From contig CANJKZ010001148.1 in assembly GCA_947471745.1 (NCBI GenBank), positions 685,001-749,000 on the forward strand: 64,000 bases of DNA, read 5' to 3'. The position numbers and the translations under genes were made by a program. The notes under the pieces were generated by a model that worked only from the letters and a program-made list of their open reading frames with translations, was not told the DNA's origin and did not search any database. The stretch is from Closterium sp. Naga37s-1. Taxonomy: Eukaryota; Streptophyta; Zygnematophyceae; Desmidiales; Closteriaceae. Position 1 is the stretch's first letter; every line of letters begins with the position of its first letter. Positions 43,395 through 54,330 of this stretch are shown here, in pieces.

Positions 43395-46293
43395 CTAGCG
43401 CTCCTCATACTTGTCCACCTGCACCTGCCAGAGGTCCCCCAGCCGGGGGGCCCAAGGGTCCGCTGCAGCCTGAGGGAATGCCACTTCCGCTGCCCGGTTT
43501 GACTTGGAGAGGAGGGACGTCGCCTGGCTGCGTTGGAGCATCACCGACCACCGTTGCCTGTAGTGTGCATTGAGGCGGGCAGCGCTGGTGGTGAGGTGCC
43601 CCTGGCGGTACTTCTTCTTCGCCGCATAGGTAGCCAACATACGGAGGAACTGTTGAGTGTCAGTCGCCAACGCCCCGTAGGTCTCAACCGCTAGGCCGAA
43701 GAAACCCACATAGCCAGGCCGCCCCTCGTAGAGCCTGTGCTTGGCCTGCGAAGCCTCCTCAGCTGCCCATCCCGGCGGCTTCCGTGCCCTCACATCCCTC
43801 CTCTGTAGGACCGGGTCTGTCACAGTCACGTCCGTCGCCCAAGTCTCTCCCGACTCTTGGTCCCTGACGGCTAGGTCAGCACGCTTGTTCTGGACAGGGG
43901 GAGAGAACGCGGTGGTCTCGTGAAAGGTTTTGTACCCGGCTTCCTGCGCCATGCGAAGAGCAGCGAAGGCCAGCGCATTGTGGGTGCGCACAGCATCCCC
44001 ACCATCGGCACACCGTAGCAGGTGGTTCGGCAGACTCTTGTCGGCTATCTTGGAGTTGGATCTCTTGCAGGGGCAGACCTCTGCTACCGGTAGTTCCATG
44101 CCAAGGCGCAAGCCTAGTGCCAAGGAGAACTGACCAGGGGATATTGAAAGGTCAGCCCTCGTGGGCACTGCATGGAGCCAGTCGCCTGCTCCCACTCCTT
44201 TCAGGCTGATGAGCCGAATGGCATGGCCCCAGTCCACCCCCGGCCTATCAGTTACCGTATCTGCCAGCAGCTCCTCCGCCCGCATGTGATTGATGGCCTT
44301 GGAGAGCCCCAGCTGCAGGTTGCCCATACCCCTGGGGTTCTCTCTGTAGCTGTGTAGAACCGCTGCTGCCTGTGCTGGGAGCCTTGCCTCGAGCGGGGAC
44401 AGCGGGTTCACCCGGGGGGGAGGTGGGGTCCAAGTCGGGGAAAGTAGTTCCCTAGCCCTGTGAAGTAGGTAGTCTGTCGGCAGGTTCAGCTGCTGCAGTA
44501 GAAGGTGCGCCGCTGCAGTTGAGGCCAGGTACGCGGCTGGGGCTTCGGAAGTGGGATCAATGATTCCCAGGCCCCCCAGCCAAACCGGGAGCGTTGCCTG
44601 GCGCCACAGCAGGCTTTGCTCTAGCTCGCTCGGCGGGATCTGTAGCTTCGATGACGTGAGCCCTGCTCCCACCAATGCCTCGCTCCACTCCCTCCATTCA
44701 CTACGGGCCAGTGCCTCTTCCGGTGTTGTGCGAAGTAGGTACGAGATGCGGCGGGAGATGCTCCGAGATAGAATGAGTAGGGCGTGCTGCGGGTTGAGTT
44801 GGGAGACGAGGGGTAGCGGCGCAGCTGCCTCCGCAAGCGCCGCCCGGACCTAGTCGGTGCAGAAAGCATCGCTGCCAACCGGGCTGCCCAACATCTTTAA
44901 ACCACCTGGGTGGATGGGAAGGCCGTGTGGCAGGCCGTCTCCCCCTTCCTCCCGCACTGCGCACCATGCCGCCGACTTGGCAAGGTTGCACCGTAACCCG
45001 CATGAAGCCAGCTCCGCAACGACCGTGTTGAAAGCGACGCACGCTGCTTCGCGGGGCCCCACGATGGTGATGTCGTCAGCATATGCCACTATTGTCACCT
45101 CCGGGACACTTGTAGCCACGCCGAGCAGAATAGGCTGGATCGCCGCTGCGAAAAGAAGAGGCCCCTTGGCGAACACCCCTGGAGCTTTGGATGTGTTCCA
45201 CTTCCAGACGGGGGTCAACTAAAAGCCGCGAGGGGCCATCGTAGAGGTTCCGGACGAGCGGGAGCAGCGGGTTGAGAGTAGACCACTGGAGTGCGGAGAG
45301 GAATGACGCGCGTTCTACGCTGTTGAAAGCGTTCTCTACATCCAGCTATAGAGCTATGCGTGTCTCATCATCTCTGAGGAGAGAGCGAACCGTGTGGATA
45401 ATACACTCCGCACCTCCAGGGACCGCTACGCCGAACTGAACGGGGAGGAAGAACTCTCGGATTTTCGGGCCTAAGCTGTGTAGCGCCGCTTTTGCTACCA
45501 CGCGGAGTAATGCCTCGCCTATTGCGATCGGTCTAACTCCTCCCCCAGGCTTCTCTAATGCTATGAGCCGGGAAGGGAGTAGAAGGTCGCGGACTGGTTG
45601 GCTCTAGAAAGAGCTGGCGAGGTGATTAACCACGTTTGCGAGGAGTAGTAGGATCTCCTCATTCGCCAGGGCTGGGTCTCTCAGGTGTTCAAAACAGCAG
45701 CCTGAGGGCCCCGCTCCTATCCCATTCGGGCACTTCGCGAGGATTTCGCGAAAAGCTTCGAGTGGGATACTGAGCTCGGAGTTAGTTTTCCTGGTAACCC
45801 AGGCTGGTGTTGGAGTGCTAGAGGACGGGTGTTTCGCTCGCAGGGCAGTCAGCGTCGCCAGGTTCGGTTCGGCGAGGGGGCTCGTGCGTAACGCTGCAAC
45901 TGCTTTCGAAATGTTACCTTTTTTAACCAAACCCTCTGCCCTCGCGCAAACCCCCTCGTCATCATTTTGGTGTCTAAGCGGAGCACCTGTGTCGGGGATG
46001 GTGCAAGCCGCTTCGAACAAACCATCCCAATCTCCTAGCTGGAACTGATGCAGCCGAGCCTCAATTGATGCCCATCGGCTGCCAGTGACTGGCTCTGGTG
46101 GCGGACGCAGCGTCAGCCTCGGGAGGTATAGCAGGATCGCCCATGCACCTGGGCATTCTGGGTTTGTTGACAGCCGTAGGAGTGGTGCGAGGAGGCATAG
46201 GCAGTATTTGTCTAACACCTGGGGTGGTAGCCGTCTGACTAGGAACGGTTGGTCCATTCGTTGGAGAAGGTCCAAGGTCCACGTGCCTGCTAT
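43395..46293 (-). pseudogene. RT and endonuclease of element 9, multiply broken
   Basis: It starts after TAG at 46294-46296. It shows LVRRLPPQVLDKYCLCLL, NGIGAGPSGCCFEHLRD, LDVENAFNSVE, VAYADDITIVG (about 45065-45100), the thumb, CPC...LPNHLLRC and endonuclease KRADLAVRDQESG, ATDVTVTDPVLQ and ASQAKHRLY. Lesions are TAG at 45604-45606, TAG near 45347 (Gln before LDVENAF), a deletion of about 10-11 bases near 45175 that removes Gly-Asp-Pro-Leu of RT motif B, and TAG at 44850-44852. The C-terminal 480 codons, including the endonuclease, remain open to the stop at 43395. Confidence 0.87.
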
Positions 46294-48195
46294 CTACCAG
46301 ATGGCGTCATCCTCTGCCAGGGTGGCTGGCGATTTCACCTCGTTGGCGACCGCTGCGGCTGGAACCGTCCCTCCTACAGCATGGGATGTTTCTCCTTCCA
46401 CTCCCTCCCCTGTGCCTCTCGCTCGATTCCGCCCTCTCCCCACTTCCTCCTCGTTTTCTAGCGAAACCTCTTCCGACTCTGGGCCTGGTTCCTCTCCACA
46501 CATAAAATCTGGATCCCCGTTCTCCTCAGCAGAGCCGGCTTCATCCCCATTGGCTGCAGCATCCGAAACCTTTGGACGGTTGTGACGTTCTCGCCACGGG
46601 CCCGTTCGGGCTTGGATCTCAGCTCCCCTCAGACGAGCGACACCCTCGCGCCCTCCCCCTCGCCTTCCGCGGCCCATACCGCGCAGACCCCGGCCCGCCA
46701 TCGGCGCCGATCGAGCCGTGGCCTCCAGTCCCGCTCTCCCCGCCGGCATCCACGGCGTACGGCCTCCCCTTGGAGGACCCCACGTGACAGTGCCCAGCCG
46801 AGCCGAGCGACGAGTGGCAACGCCTTCTGCGGCTGGGGCAACAGGGCTTGGCGGTAAGTGGACGCCTGCTCCGTTGTCCTGGTTAGAGGCCGGCTGATCT
46901 GCTTGGTGGGTTGCTGTCGTCTCATTTGCCGCCTCATTGAGTCCGGAAACCCCCCTTGCCTCTTGCGTATGCGCAGATGACGACCGATGCGCTCGCTCTG
47001 ATGGCGGTTGCACTTGCAGAAGCCAGCCCAGGAGGGGTCCCGGGGAGCCAGGTCCCAGCCCTGCTCCGGGCCGTCTCGGCGCTGGCTGGGCACGCAACTT
47101 CTTCTTCAACTTTGCCTGTGCAGCGCCGGAAGAATCGCCGTTTGCGCGTCCTGGAATCTTACCCTCCGCCTGGCCGTGCTCCTGCCTGTTTGCGGCCACG
47201 GCAGCAACAGGCGTTTCGGCGCACGCTGCGGCAGTCATCACGTCTTCCGCCGTCGAGGCTCCGCCCTGCTCCCCAGTCGCAGCAGACACCGCCGCCGCCA
47301 GCACAGCCGCCGTTACAGGTGCCGGCGACGCGGACAACGCCGCCTCCGCGGTCTGCTCCTGATCCGCGCCCAGACTTGGCTCCTCAGCCTCCGACTGTGC
47401 AGCTCGTGGGGTGGCAGAGGGTGAAGTTAAGCCGCCGCCAAAGGCAGCGGCAGAACCGCCAGCAGGCACCGGGCCCGCCGCCGTCTCTGCCGCAGACGCA
47501 GCAGCAAAAGCTACCTCAGGCACCGTTGCAGCAGCCATCCTGGGCATCACAGCAGCCACCAGCTCAGTCCCCGCTACGTCGTTTTCCCCTGCCCCTCCAG
47601 CCGCAGCCGCCTCGACCCTCGATGCCCCACGTTCCACCGTCACCTCTCCTGCACGCTCCAAGCCCTCAGCCAGTACCAGCCCCGCCGACGTTCCATCGGA
47701 ACTTGTATGGCGGCCCCCCATTGCCGCGTCCATGGGAGCCAGTGACGCCTCCCGCCCCGCCGCCTCCCCCTGCCGTGGTTCTTGGTGAGCCCCCAAATCG
47801 CGTCGAGCAGCGCGTGATGCACGTTGGGACGTGCATGACACTTTTGTCGTACGTGCTCGACCAGCTTCACGTGACCCTGGTGCAGCAGGAGGTGCAGATC
47901 GAGGCGATGCAGCCGGCGGAGCAGTCTGCGGCGGTGGCGGTAGCGGAGGAGTTGCAGCATTACCTCCACCTGATTGGCTTTGTGCCAGGCTCCTTTGGGG
48001 CTGCCCTCGGGCCCGGCCCTGGAGCTTTGGCGCAGCTTGCTGATTCTGCCCGGGAGGACCCGCTCGACCTTGTAGCAGCAGCCGCGTCCGTCCTACGCTG
48101 GCTGGACGGGAGGCTGTGTTGGATCCTTGTTGAGTAGCGGTAGCCTTCTCCTTGCCAGCCCCCTTAGTAGCAGGTCTGGGTTTGGGCTTCCCCAT
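46294..48195 (-). CDS. ORF1-like N-terminus of element 9 polyprotein, 633 aa
   Basis: It begins MGKPKPRPATKGAGKEKATA, a Lys-rich start also present in element 4 and located outside the antisense ORF, so independently conserved. A long Ala/Gly/Glu-rich region overlaps the antisense ORF. It includes RAQPAPRRPGAGLGPGSPG, an Arg/Gly-rich patch (GRGLRGMGRGRRGGGREG, about residues 505-525), GPWRERHNRP (shared with element 11 as GDWRERHGRP) and an acidic tail (EEPGPESEEVSLENEEEV). The frame reaches DDAIW and a TAG (46294-46296), then continues as the RT part, so this was probably one polyprotein. RGG plus acidic regions suggest an RNA-binding Gag-like role. Confidence 0.5.
   Translation of the reverse strand: MGKPKPRPATKGAGKEKATATQQGSNTASRPASVGRTRLLLQGRAGPPGQNQQAAPKLQGRARGQPQRSLAQSQSGGGNAATPPLPPPPQTAPPAASPRSAPPAAPGSREAGRARTTKVSCTSQRASRAARRDLGAHQEPRQGEAAGREASLAPMDAAMGGRHTSSDGTSAGLVLAEGLERAGEVTVERGASRVEAAAAGGAGENDVAGTELVAAVMPRMAAATVPEVAFAAASAAETAAGPVPAGGSAAAFGGGLTSPSATPRAAQSEAEEPSLGADQEQTAEAALSASPAPVTAAVLAAAVSAATGEQGGASTAEDVMTAAACAETPVAAVAANRQEHGQAEGKIPGRANGDSSGAAQAKLKKKLRAQPAPRRPGAGLGPGSPGPLLGWLLQVQPPSERAHRSSSAHTQEARGVSGLNEAANETTATHQADQPASNQDNGAGVHLPPSPVAPAAEGVATRRSARLGTVTWGPPRGGRTPWMPAGRAGLEATARSAPMAGRGLRGMGRGRRGGGREGVARLRGAEIQARTGPWRERHNRPKVSDAAANGDEAGSAEENGDPDFMCGEEPGPESEEVSLENEEEVGRGRNRARGTGEGVEGETSHAVGGTVPAAAVANEVKSPATLAEDDAIW
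46977..48137 (+). CDS. AORF of element 9, intact, 386 aa
   Basis: The start MTTDALALMAVALAEASPGG agrees with element 4. QVPALLRAVSALAG, PVQRRKNRRLRVLESYPPPG, a Gln/Pro-rich middle with KLSRRQRQRQNRQQAPG (about residue 150) and a helical C-terminal module (VGTCMTLLSYVLDQLHVTLV to AAASVLRWLDGRLCWILVE, about residues 280-386) follow. It is the only intact family B copy. The module has an LSYVLDQL core also seen in element 11 (LATVLDQL). Substitutions against element 4 concentrate on third codon positions. It is not obviously similar in sequence to the family A module but has the same position, composition and predicted helicity. Function unknown. Confidence 0.68.
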   Translation: MTTDALALMAVALAEASPGGVPGSQVPALLRAVSALAGHATSSSTLPVQRRKNRRLRVLESYPPPGRAPACLRPRQQQAFRRTLRQSSRLPPSRLRPAPQSQQTPPPPAQPPLQVPATRTTPPPRSAPDPRPDLAPQPPTVQLVGWQRVKLSRRQRQRQNRQQAPGPPPSLPQTQQQKLPQAPLQQPSWASQQPPAQSPLRRFPLPLQPQPPRPSMPHVPPSPLLHAPSPQPVPAPPTFHRNLYGGPPLPRPWEPVTPPAPPPPPAVVLGEPPNRVEQRVMHVGTCMTLLSYVLDQLHVTLVQQEVQIEAMQPAEQSAAVAVAEELQHYLHLIGFVPGSFGAALGPGPGALAQLADSAREDPLDLVAAAASVLRWLDGRLCWILVE

Positions 48196-48432
48196 GGCGA
48201 TATTCTCACGCCCTGGGGTGTTGTTGTAGCTGCTGTTGTTCTATGCCTGCATGTTGTACTGCCCCATGTTGATTTGCCAGGAGTTGTTGGGGAGTAAACT
48301 GAACTCACCAGTGAAGAATGCGCTCAAAGGACTCCTCACTAGGTGCTTTATACTTGGGAAACGGCACTGGAAACGTCTAAGGACTAAGGACTAGGCAGGA
48401 GAGGGTGAAAAACGGCTAAGGACTAACCCCAA

Positions 48433-48436
<4 letters not shown>

Positions 48437-48508
<72 letters not shown>
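48437..48508. repeat. (CT)n tract, tail of element 10
   Basis: 72 bp of CT followed by TAATGGTCCGTGTATTGATA. Confidence 0.95.
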
Positions 48509-48510
<2 letters not shown>

Positions 48511-48594
48511 ATGGTCCGTGTATTGATATGTCAAAGGGATACAAACATGCATGGTATAGATGCTAGAAATGGGAACAAGCAAACAAACAAAGAA

Positions 48595-49996
48595 CTATCT
48601 ATCCGCCCATAATTGCCTATCTACACCTCCATGAGAGGCTCTAGGACCGCACAACTGTCCCCAAGGTGAAATTCGCCCTGCACCCCCCCCACAAGGAGGT
48701 TTTCTGCTACTGCCGCCTGACTGGACTTCATAAGGTAGCCTACTGACTGCGCACTTTGTAGTGCACAGACCACCGCTGCCGGAAGAGATGAAGGAACCTG
48801 GCTGCATGGAATGAGTTTGGTTGGACGTTGAAGTGTCGCCTAGCAGCTGTTTCCGCCAAGAGCTTCAGGAATTGTGGAACCTCGGCACACGGGCACCCAT
48901 ATGTCTCAACTGCCAAGGGGAAGAAGGTAACGGTGTCAGGGCGGCTGGCATAATGGCTGATTTTCTTGTCGGCCTGCTCCCTGGCCGCCCAACCCCTCCC
49001 CTTTATGGCCAGTGGGTCCCTGGAGCTGATCGGGTCCGTGATGGTAACATCACAGATGTAAACTGCGCCCGAGCTCCTATCACGCAGGGTCAGGTCTGTC
49101 GTTTGTTCTTCCACCGGGCAGTATGCTGCGGATTCTCCATGGACTATGAAGCCGGCGTCCTCTGCCATCGAGATGCAGGCATCACGGAGTTCATTGTGAG
49201 TATTGATCCTGTGCTTTCCCGTCCCGCAGCGGAAAAGGTGGTTCGGCAGCCGTGGGTCAGTGATCTCTACATGTTTAGAACAGTCGCACTTCGCGGGTGT
49301 AGAGAAGGGAAGACCTAGCCGGAAGCGGACTGCATTGGCGAAGTGCGGCGGGCCTACACGGCGGGTCGGTTCTATGGGGATTGCGGTTAGCCAGTCTCCC
49401 GTGCCGTAGACAGTCAGGGAGAAGAACCGTTGTGTGTGACCTGACAGTGGGTTGAGACTCATGTGCCGTGTAGCCTGCACTTGCGTGGCGTATCTGCTCC
49501 CCTGCACTCTCACCCCAAGCTCGTGCTGCAGTTTCACCCCCTTCGGCTCTAGCCTTTCTTTGTCGAGTATGTCTCTTGCCTCCTGTGGCAGCGACGTCTC
49601 ACATTCCGACAGCCACTGGTGTAGGGCAGTTGTGGTATCTCGCGGCAGAAGCATGTGATCTCGGGCCGCTATCAGTGCCTGCTCTGTTTCTAGCGGAAGG
49701 GAGCTGAGGAAGAGGATAGACTGTGTGAAACTAGCCAAGTAGTCGAACTGCCCTTCCACCGTGGGGTCAGTGAGTCCAATACCGCCCAGCGACGGTGGAA
49801 GTGAAGATTGCTCCCAAACCCGGCTCTGCTATGTGTTGTCTGTTGGGAAGCGGATGCCACATGCCGTGAGGAGTGTGGACAGGAGGTCTCTACCCCATTG
49901 TGACCATGTGTCGTGGTCGAGGAGGTGCAGTGGGGTTGTTCTTGTGAGGTATGCAACTCGGCGAGAGATGCAGCGTGTGAGCAGCAGGGATGCTAT
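48595..49996 (-). pseudogene. RT thumb and endonuclease part, element 10
   Basis: It continues the polyprotein below the TAA at 49997-49999 (CTRxDP-IASLLLTRCIS). A further TAG near 49829 interrupts DNT-QSRVWEQSSLPPSLGG. From VEGQFDYLASF (49759) the frame holds the linker, CDCSKHV...LPNHLFRC knuckle, endonuclease TDLTLRDRSSG, YICDVTITDPISSRD and ADKKISHYA. A frameshift near 48770 moves the last 50 codons (SVGYLMKSSQAAVAENLL) to another frame, ending near 48627. Confidence 0.83.
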
Positions 49997-52900
49997 TTAT
50001 GGGTCTAGTCGCTCGATCAAAGGCAGCGGCTTAGTCATGGCCTGCAGCTGAGCAGCTAGGAAGGTGGCAGCGCCTTTGGGTGTACCTAGGAAGCTGCATA
50101 GAAGTTTGACGCCTGCTTCACTTGTCGGTACCCCTGGCGGCAGCTGCACTGTACTGTCTATCGGCGTGCTGCTCCACGCGGCGCATTTCCCGGGGTTGTG
50201 TCGCAAACCCACTTGGGCCAGCTGGCTAGTGAAGTGAGAGAAGGCTGCGACGGCTTCACGTGGGTCGCCTAGGAAGCTGACGTCATCGGCGTATGCTAGG
50301 CACAGCACCCCGGGGTGCAATGTTGCAGTTGCTCTCAAGGCAGGATGAATCCCAGCCGCGAAAAGAAGTGGGCCTAAGGGGTCTCCCTGCCGGACCCCCC
50401 GTTCGCTGAGTATTGGTGGGCTGTTGAAGTTGGCGTCCAAAAACAGTGGGGATGGGTTGCCGTAGGTAAGTTTCACTAAGGGCAGTAGCGGTGATAGGGC
50501 GGGGTCCTGTAGTGCTGTCACTATGGCTTGTCGTGAGATGCTATTGAAGGCGTTGGAGATGTCAGTTTGCAGGATGAGGCAGTTGGGGTGATTGTCGGTG
50601 TATACACGTGCACTGTGTATGATCGCCTCTGCTCCCCCTGGCACAGCTACACCGTACTGTAGCGGAAGAAAATAGCCGCGCGCCGCCTCGCCCAGGGTTG
50701 TCAGTGCAGCCTTTGCTGCCAATCGCGTCAAGCATTCGCCAATTGCTATTGGGCGAGCCCCCCCTTCAGGTTTGGCTAGGGCAATCAAGTGGGAGGATGT
50801 GAGTAATTCCGCGACTTGATGTGGCAGATTTCCTTTCAGGATCGTATTAACCAAGACGTGCAGATGGGTGGAGACGGATGCGTTTGTTACTGACGCATCG
50901 CGTAAGTGCTCAAATGTCACCCCGCTCGGACCGGCCCCCACGCCATTCTCGCATCGGCTCAGCAGCTTCGAAAAATCCGCGTATGCAATCTCGAGTTTGA
51001 CAGGGTCTGTGTTGACTGGCCAGGTCAAAGGGTCAGGGTCGGCTGGTGGGTGCTTGCGTCGGAGTTCGTCCAGGATTTCTGGACTGGGTGTACAGACTGG
51101 CGTTGACTCGAGCGCCATCACGGCTCGGCGCAATCTCCCCCTTTTCGCCAGGCCCTCTGCTCTGCTGATGGTTCCCACGTCGTCTGACTGGTGACGTGGC
51201 GGGGGTGGTGTATTGACTGCCTCCACCACGTCCAAGTACAGCTGTTGCCATTCGCCACGTTGAAATGCTTGGAGGCGGGCTTTGATTTTGGGCCAATCAG
51301 GGCGTCTCGGCGAGGCTTGACGCAGTGTTAGGCGAGGGAGAAATAGGAGTAACTTCCACCCCGCGATGGAGTCTGGGCTTCGCGAGAGGTGTAGAAGAGG
51401 TGTCAGTACCACGAGCGAGAATATCTCGCACAGATTTGGCGGTAGCCGTCGTAACAGCGTGGGTTGGCGACTGTCGCAGAGTAGTGAAATATCCCAGTCT
51501 GCCACTTCGACAAATTTGTCAGCCTGTCTCGCCAGCTCCTTTGGCGAAAAGTAGCGGGGAATTTGTGCCTGGCGAGCCGCGCTCGCCCGCCCCCGCGCGG
51601 TTCGATTTCCACGGCCGCGGCCCGTACCTCGTGTTGAAGGCGGAGTTGGAATTGTGCCCGTCCGATCGGCATCCTGTGGTCCCTGTGCGTTTCTTGAGTG
51701 CAGCGTCGTTCCTCTCTGGCTTCCTCCACCCCGTCCCGTCATTTGCTCTATCTCCTCCTCGTCTTCCTTCTCGCTGCTGCTGCTCGGCGCTTGTGCCTCC
51801 TCCCTATAAGAGGGGTCATTCCGCTCGTCTGGATCATCATTCTCATCGAGCCGTATTAAAGCCCTTCGTGCCGCCGCCTGGAACGCGTTCTCCGGTCCAC
51901 CCTCAAATCCCCGTCCTTCACGGCGTCCCGCCCCTTGTCTCCTCCTGCCTCGCGATGGTGATTGTTGGCGACCCGTGGCCATCGCCAAAGCCCGCTGCCT
52001 CTGCGTCAGGGGCGAGCGGAAGGTCACCGCCAGCCTCTGCCTCGGGGAGTGCTGCAATGAAGCCGCCAGTCCCCCCTGCCCCGAAGCCAGCGCCCTCTGT
52101 CGCTGGTGTCCCTGCGAGTCCGAGTCCGGACCTCGTGTCTCGTGAGGTTCCGTCGTCCCTCCTGCCTGCCCCGTCTGCCCCTGTTGCTGAGCCGGGCCCT
52201 CCTGCGCCCTCTGCTCCTGCTCTGCCGGCTGTCCCTGTGAATCCTGCGGCGCCGTCTGCTGTTGCTGGTCCTGTTGTTGCGCCGCCCGTGCCTGAGCTCC
52301 CTGCGGCATCGCCCGCCGTTGTTGCCCCTGTTGCACTCGACGCGGCTGTTGGTTCGTCCCCGCAGGCGGCGTCCGCCACCACTGGCGGCCTGGCTCCATT
52401 GGTTGCGCCCTCGGCGGCGGGCTAGCCCGCGCCTGTTGTGATGCCGATGGCCCCGGCGGGCCAGCCGCCGCGCCCCCCGTCGCCTGACCGCCGCCTATCT
52501 CGCCCCCATTCCCCCGCGGTCCACCAGGAGCGCGAGTCGTCACGGCGCCGGCGCGATTCTCCGCGGCGCTACCATCAGCAGGCTCACTGGCCTGCTCACC
52601 CCGGCGGTCATGGGGGCTGGAGGGGTCCCCACGGGCGCGGTAATGGTGGGGCGTACCGCCCGCCCGTGACGATGGCGGATCTTCAGCGGGAAGTGTCGAA
52701 GGCAGTGCGCGAGGAGAGGGCGGCGCAGAGCCAGAGTTGTTCAGTGCGTGCCTCGCCAGCCCATGAGGCTCCACGTCAGGCTGTGCTCCCCATTGATCCT
52801 CCGCCAGCTGCTGCTCTTCCTCCTCCTGTCCCTGCCTCATCGGTTCCTGCTCCTGCTGCCTCGGCACCTGCTCCTGGGACTCGTCTTCGTCTGCCGCCCG

Positions 52901-53428
52901 TTCCGCCGGTGGCGGGTGTAGAGTTTGTGACCGCGGGAGGAGGAGCGGCGAGGGCGCAGTACCCTCATTATCTTGCTGCTGATGAGCCGCTTCCGTTCTT
53001 GGCGGAGGCACTTCAACCCCCGCAGACTCGTGTTCCTGAGGCGAATCTCGGCCAGCTGCACCGTCTTGCAGAGAGCCTTCACGCGCTGCTGCTAATTCAG
53101 GTGTTGGCTCACTCGTCCCTCCCTGCGATCCCTGCTGACTCTTTTCATGACCGGCCGCGTGAGACTTGCCTGGACGCGGCGGACCAGCTCGCACTGCTGC
53201 TGGCGCCCGCGTTGGTTGCGCCCGCCGAGGGTGGCGCTGCGGCTGTGGGACAGCTTGACGAGGCTGTCCGTGGATTGAGGCGACACTTGCGCGCAGGTTC
53301 TGGAGCCGCCGCGATTGGCGCAAGTACGCTGGTGGTCTGTGAGCTGTGGCGGACGTTGACGGGCATTCTCCATGCCCTCGGAGCTCACCGGATGTAGATT
53401 CAGACTCCGCTTGCCCCGTTGTTGCCAT
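49997..53428 (-). pseudogene. RT polyprotein N-terminus and RT, element 10 (1143 codons)
   Basis: The frame opens opposite the C-terminus of the antisense ORF, with LRQSRRLQNLRASVAS, a Gln/Pro/Arg-rich 500-residue stretch including GRQWWRTPPAG and QRQRALAMATGRQQSPSRG, GGPENAFQAAARRAL, then the pre-RT domain (PPNLCEIFSLVVLTPLLHL), GAGPSGVTFEHLRDA, GGARPIAIGECLTRL, motif A LQTDISNAFNSISR, motif B GVRQGDPLGPL and CLAYADDVSFLG (about 50265-50300). It stops at TAA 49997-49999 after LIERLDP. The true start is uncertain: the first 500 codons overlap the antisense ORF, and in element 5 the same frame is closed by a TGA at 27196, so the long N-terminus may be partly accidental. Confidence 0.75.
51955..53397 (+). 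pseudogene. AORF of element 10, one TAG
   Basis: It starts MVIVGDPWPSPKPAASASGA. The Pro/Ala/Val region runs to APSAAG, where TAG (52423-52425) replaces the Gln of AAGQS. The same frame resumes with APAGQPPRPPSPDRRLSRPH, SRRRRDSPRRYHQQAHWPAHP, GGAYRPPVTMADLQREVSKA, LPPVPPVAGVEFVTAGGG and a full helical module ending GILHALGAHRM. CAG-to-TAG is a single C-to-T change, so this copy was recently whole. Confidence 0.7.
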
Positions 53429-53567
53429 TGTTGCTTAGGCGGTTGTGGATGCTGCCATTGCTTGTATGTTGTTGCCTATAGTCACTCGTATGTGTGATCG
53501 CTTGCCACCCCTCTCGCGCGGCCGAAGGCCGTGCTGTCGAGTGTCGGCCGCCGTAGGCGGCCGGCAC

Positions 53568-53826
53568 GAGCGAAAAAATCTGCACCACACAGAACAATGA
53601 GATGAAGAGGCCCACAGAGGCCTCTTATATAGCTCACAAAGGAGAGGGCAGAGGGCTAAAGGGAGAGGGCAGAGGCTAGGATCCTCTCTCTCTCTCTCGC
53701 TCTCTCGAACGAGCAAAAAATTCTGCACCACACAGAACAATGAGATGAAGAGGCCCAGAGAGGCCTCTTATATAGCTCACAAAGGAGAGGGCAGAGGGCT
53801 AAAGGGAGAGGGCAGAGGCTAGGATC
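53568..53826 (-). promoter_or_regulatory. Two tandem promoter blocks of element 10
   Basis: Two near-identical blocks (gagcgaaaaaatctgcacca to gcagaggctaggatcctct) carry minus-strand TATATAAG (plus cttatata at 53624-53631 and 53767-53774). They are separated by CT and ctctcgaacgagc (53684-53712). Confidence 0.65.
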
Positions 53827-54033
53827 CTCTCTCTCTCTCTCTCAAGCAGTCCTTCATTGATGTATAAGGAGATACATGCATGGCAGGTGGTGTATCCAAG
53901 GACATACTAGGGAGGATAAGCAAGCAACATGAGGTCTATAGTAGCAAGCTAGCAAGGGGGGGGCTGAGACATGCAAGACAAGTAAGGTAGGAACGGTACA
54001 CAGGGGGGAACCTCTGTGTCTATAAGGCCGGGA

Positions 54034-54034
<1 letters not shown>
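53827..54034 (-). mobile_element. Family B 3'-end scrap
   Basis: A CT tail (53827-53842), CAAGCAGTCCTTCATTGATG and about 180 bp of 3' UTR-like sequence, then the tail of element 11. No coding. It looks like an extremely 5'-truncated insertion of a family B element. Confidence 0.65.

Positions 54035-54112
<78 letters not shown>
54035..54112. repeat. (CT)n tract, tail of element 11
   Basis: 78 bp of CT followed by CAAGCAGTCCTGCATTGATA. Confidence 0.95.
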
Positions 54113-54115
<3 letters not shown>

Positions 54116-54330
54116 CAGTCCTGCATTGATATGATTCATAGGGTACAAACAAGGCATGGGTAGTTCTGCCAACACGCTATCCTAGAAAAATGGCCACCCT
54201 AGCATGCATTGCTTGTCCTATCTCTGCTCCCCCTGACACATGGCAGCCTAGGCATGCAAGCAACCCCTACTACACATCATCGGTGGCCCATCCAGCCTTG
54301 TTCTTGCTCCAGCTACTACCTTCCAGCCCT

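Larger units (their letters stand above)
42919..48436 (-). mobile_element. Element 9 (family B)
   Basis: CT tail (42919-42940), 3' end CAAGCAGTCATGTATTGATA, a C-rich 3' UTR of about 450 bp (42941-43394) without credible coding, a heavily mutated polyprotein, an intact antisense ORF and a b-type promoter block (48290-48436) with TATAAA (plus tttata 48347-48352). The twin hairpins are missing. Confidence 0.85.
48437..53826 (-). mobile_element. Element 10 (family A)
   Basis: GA tail, a 3' UTR of about 110 bp, the longest uninterrupted N-terminal polyprotein frame in the window, an antisense ORF with one stop, an imperfect hairpin pair (about 53515-53562) and two tandem c-like promoter blocks. 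Confidence 0.85.
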
